Positions 63,991 through 64,000 of a DNA stretch of 64,000 nucleotides are shown here, one piece after another; position 1 is the stretch's first letter, and every line of letters begins with the position of its first letter. A program made the position numbers and the translations under genes. The notes under the pieces are model-generated. The model saw only the letters and a list, made by a program, of their open reading frames with translations. It was not told the origin of the DNA and did no database searches. This DNA comes from Limnanthes douglasii subsp. nivea (lineage: Eukaryota; Streptophyta; Magnoliopsida; Brassicales; Limnanthaceae), in assembly GCA_036936605.1 (NCBI GenBank), contig JAUPFV010000005.1, positions 49,496,742 to 49,560,741 of the forward strand, written 5' to 3'.

Positions 63991-64000
63991 ATATATTTGA

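Larger units (their letters stand above)
55800..64000 (-). mobile_element. Element G: family I Tat element, inverted, 5' end beyond the window
   Basis: The aORF is on + (56001-58480), then a repeat-rich spacer, then integrase, RNase H, reverse transcriptase, protease and gag on - through about 63840. A copia gag fragment then interrupts the gag. The 3' LTR of G is absent to the left, where truncated F abuts. Coding decay is about as heavy as in E. Confidence 0.82.

Overview
The window is plant nuclear DNA from an unidentified eudicot: AT-rich, repeat-dense, with spliceosomal introns, plant-type LTR retrotransposons, a Mutator-like transposon and one intact-looking plant gene. Nothing bacterial or organellar was seen.

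Most of the 64 kb is built from at least seven copies of Ty3/gypsy retrotransposons of the Tat lineage, called A to G here. Their layout is LTR, tRNA primer site, gag, protease, reverse transcriptase, two RNase H domains and integrase, then a spacer. After the spacer comes an extra gene on the OPPOSITE strand (aORF), then a purine tract and the 3' LTR. Two families are present. Family I (A, B, C, F, G) has LTRs starting TGATGAG and a primer site TGGCGACCACAGTGGGAG. Family II (D, E) has LTRs starting TGATAA and, in D, a primer site TGGCGCCGTCTGTGGGAA.

Layout: 1-4118, 3' part of A (+), inserted into the gag of C (-, 4119-5534). 5535-9375, AT-rich DNA with a TA microsatellite and possible exon remnants. 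9376-16040, B (+), truncated on the right. 16974-18438, a non-autonomous Mutator-like element with pieces of a PERK-type receptor kinase gene and a perfect 10-bp target duplication. 20189-30483, D (+), complete with both LTRs and the TAAAT target duplication, inserted into a tandem repeat of about 0.55 kb. 34.0-35.8 kb, copia and RNase H fragments. 36889-37344 (-), the one credible host gene. 38.4-38.9 kb, copia-like LTR and primer-site traces. 40041 to about 50160, E (+), old and missing most of its 5' LTR. 50.3-51.8 kb, an L1-type LINE fragment (-). 51844 to about 55790, 3' part of F (-). 55800-64000, G (-), interrupted near the window end by a copia gag fragment.

Every gag-pol copy here is broken by stops, frameshifts, deletions or lost catalytic residues, so none looks autonomous as read. 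The best supported unusual system is the antisense gene. It recurs in six copies, has an intron at the same place with good splice sites in three, has TATA boxes about 80-125 bp upstream of its start in four, and carries a GACACGTG G-box upstream in three. It therefore looks like a separately promoted, spliced gene carried by the retrotransposon. Its protein has an N-terminal domain resembling the plant 'putative gypsy type transposon' family, a basic stretch, and a C-terminal coiled coil with a conserved tail.
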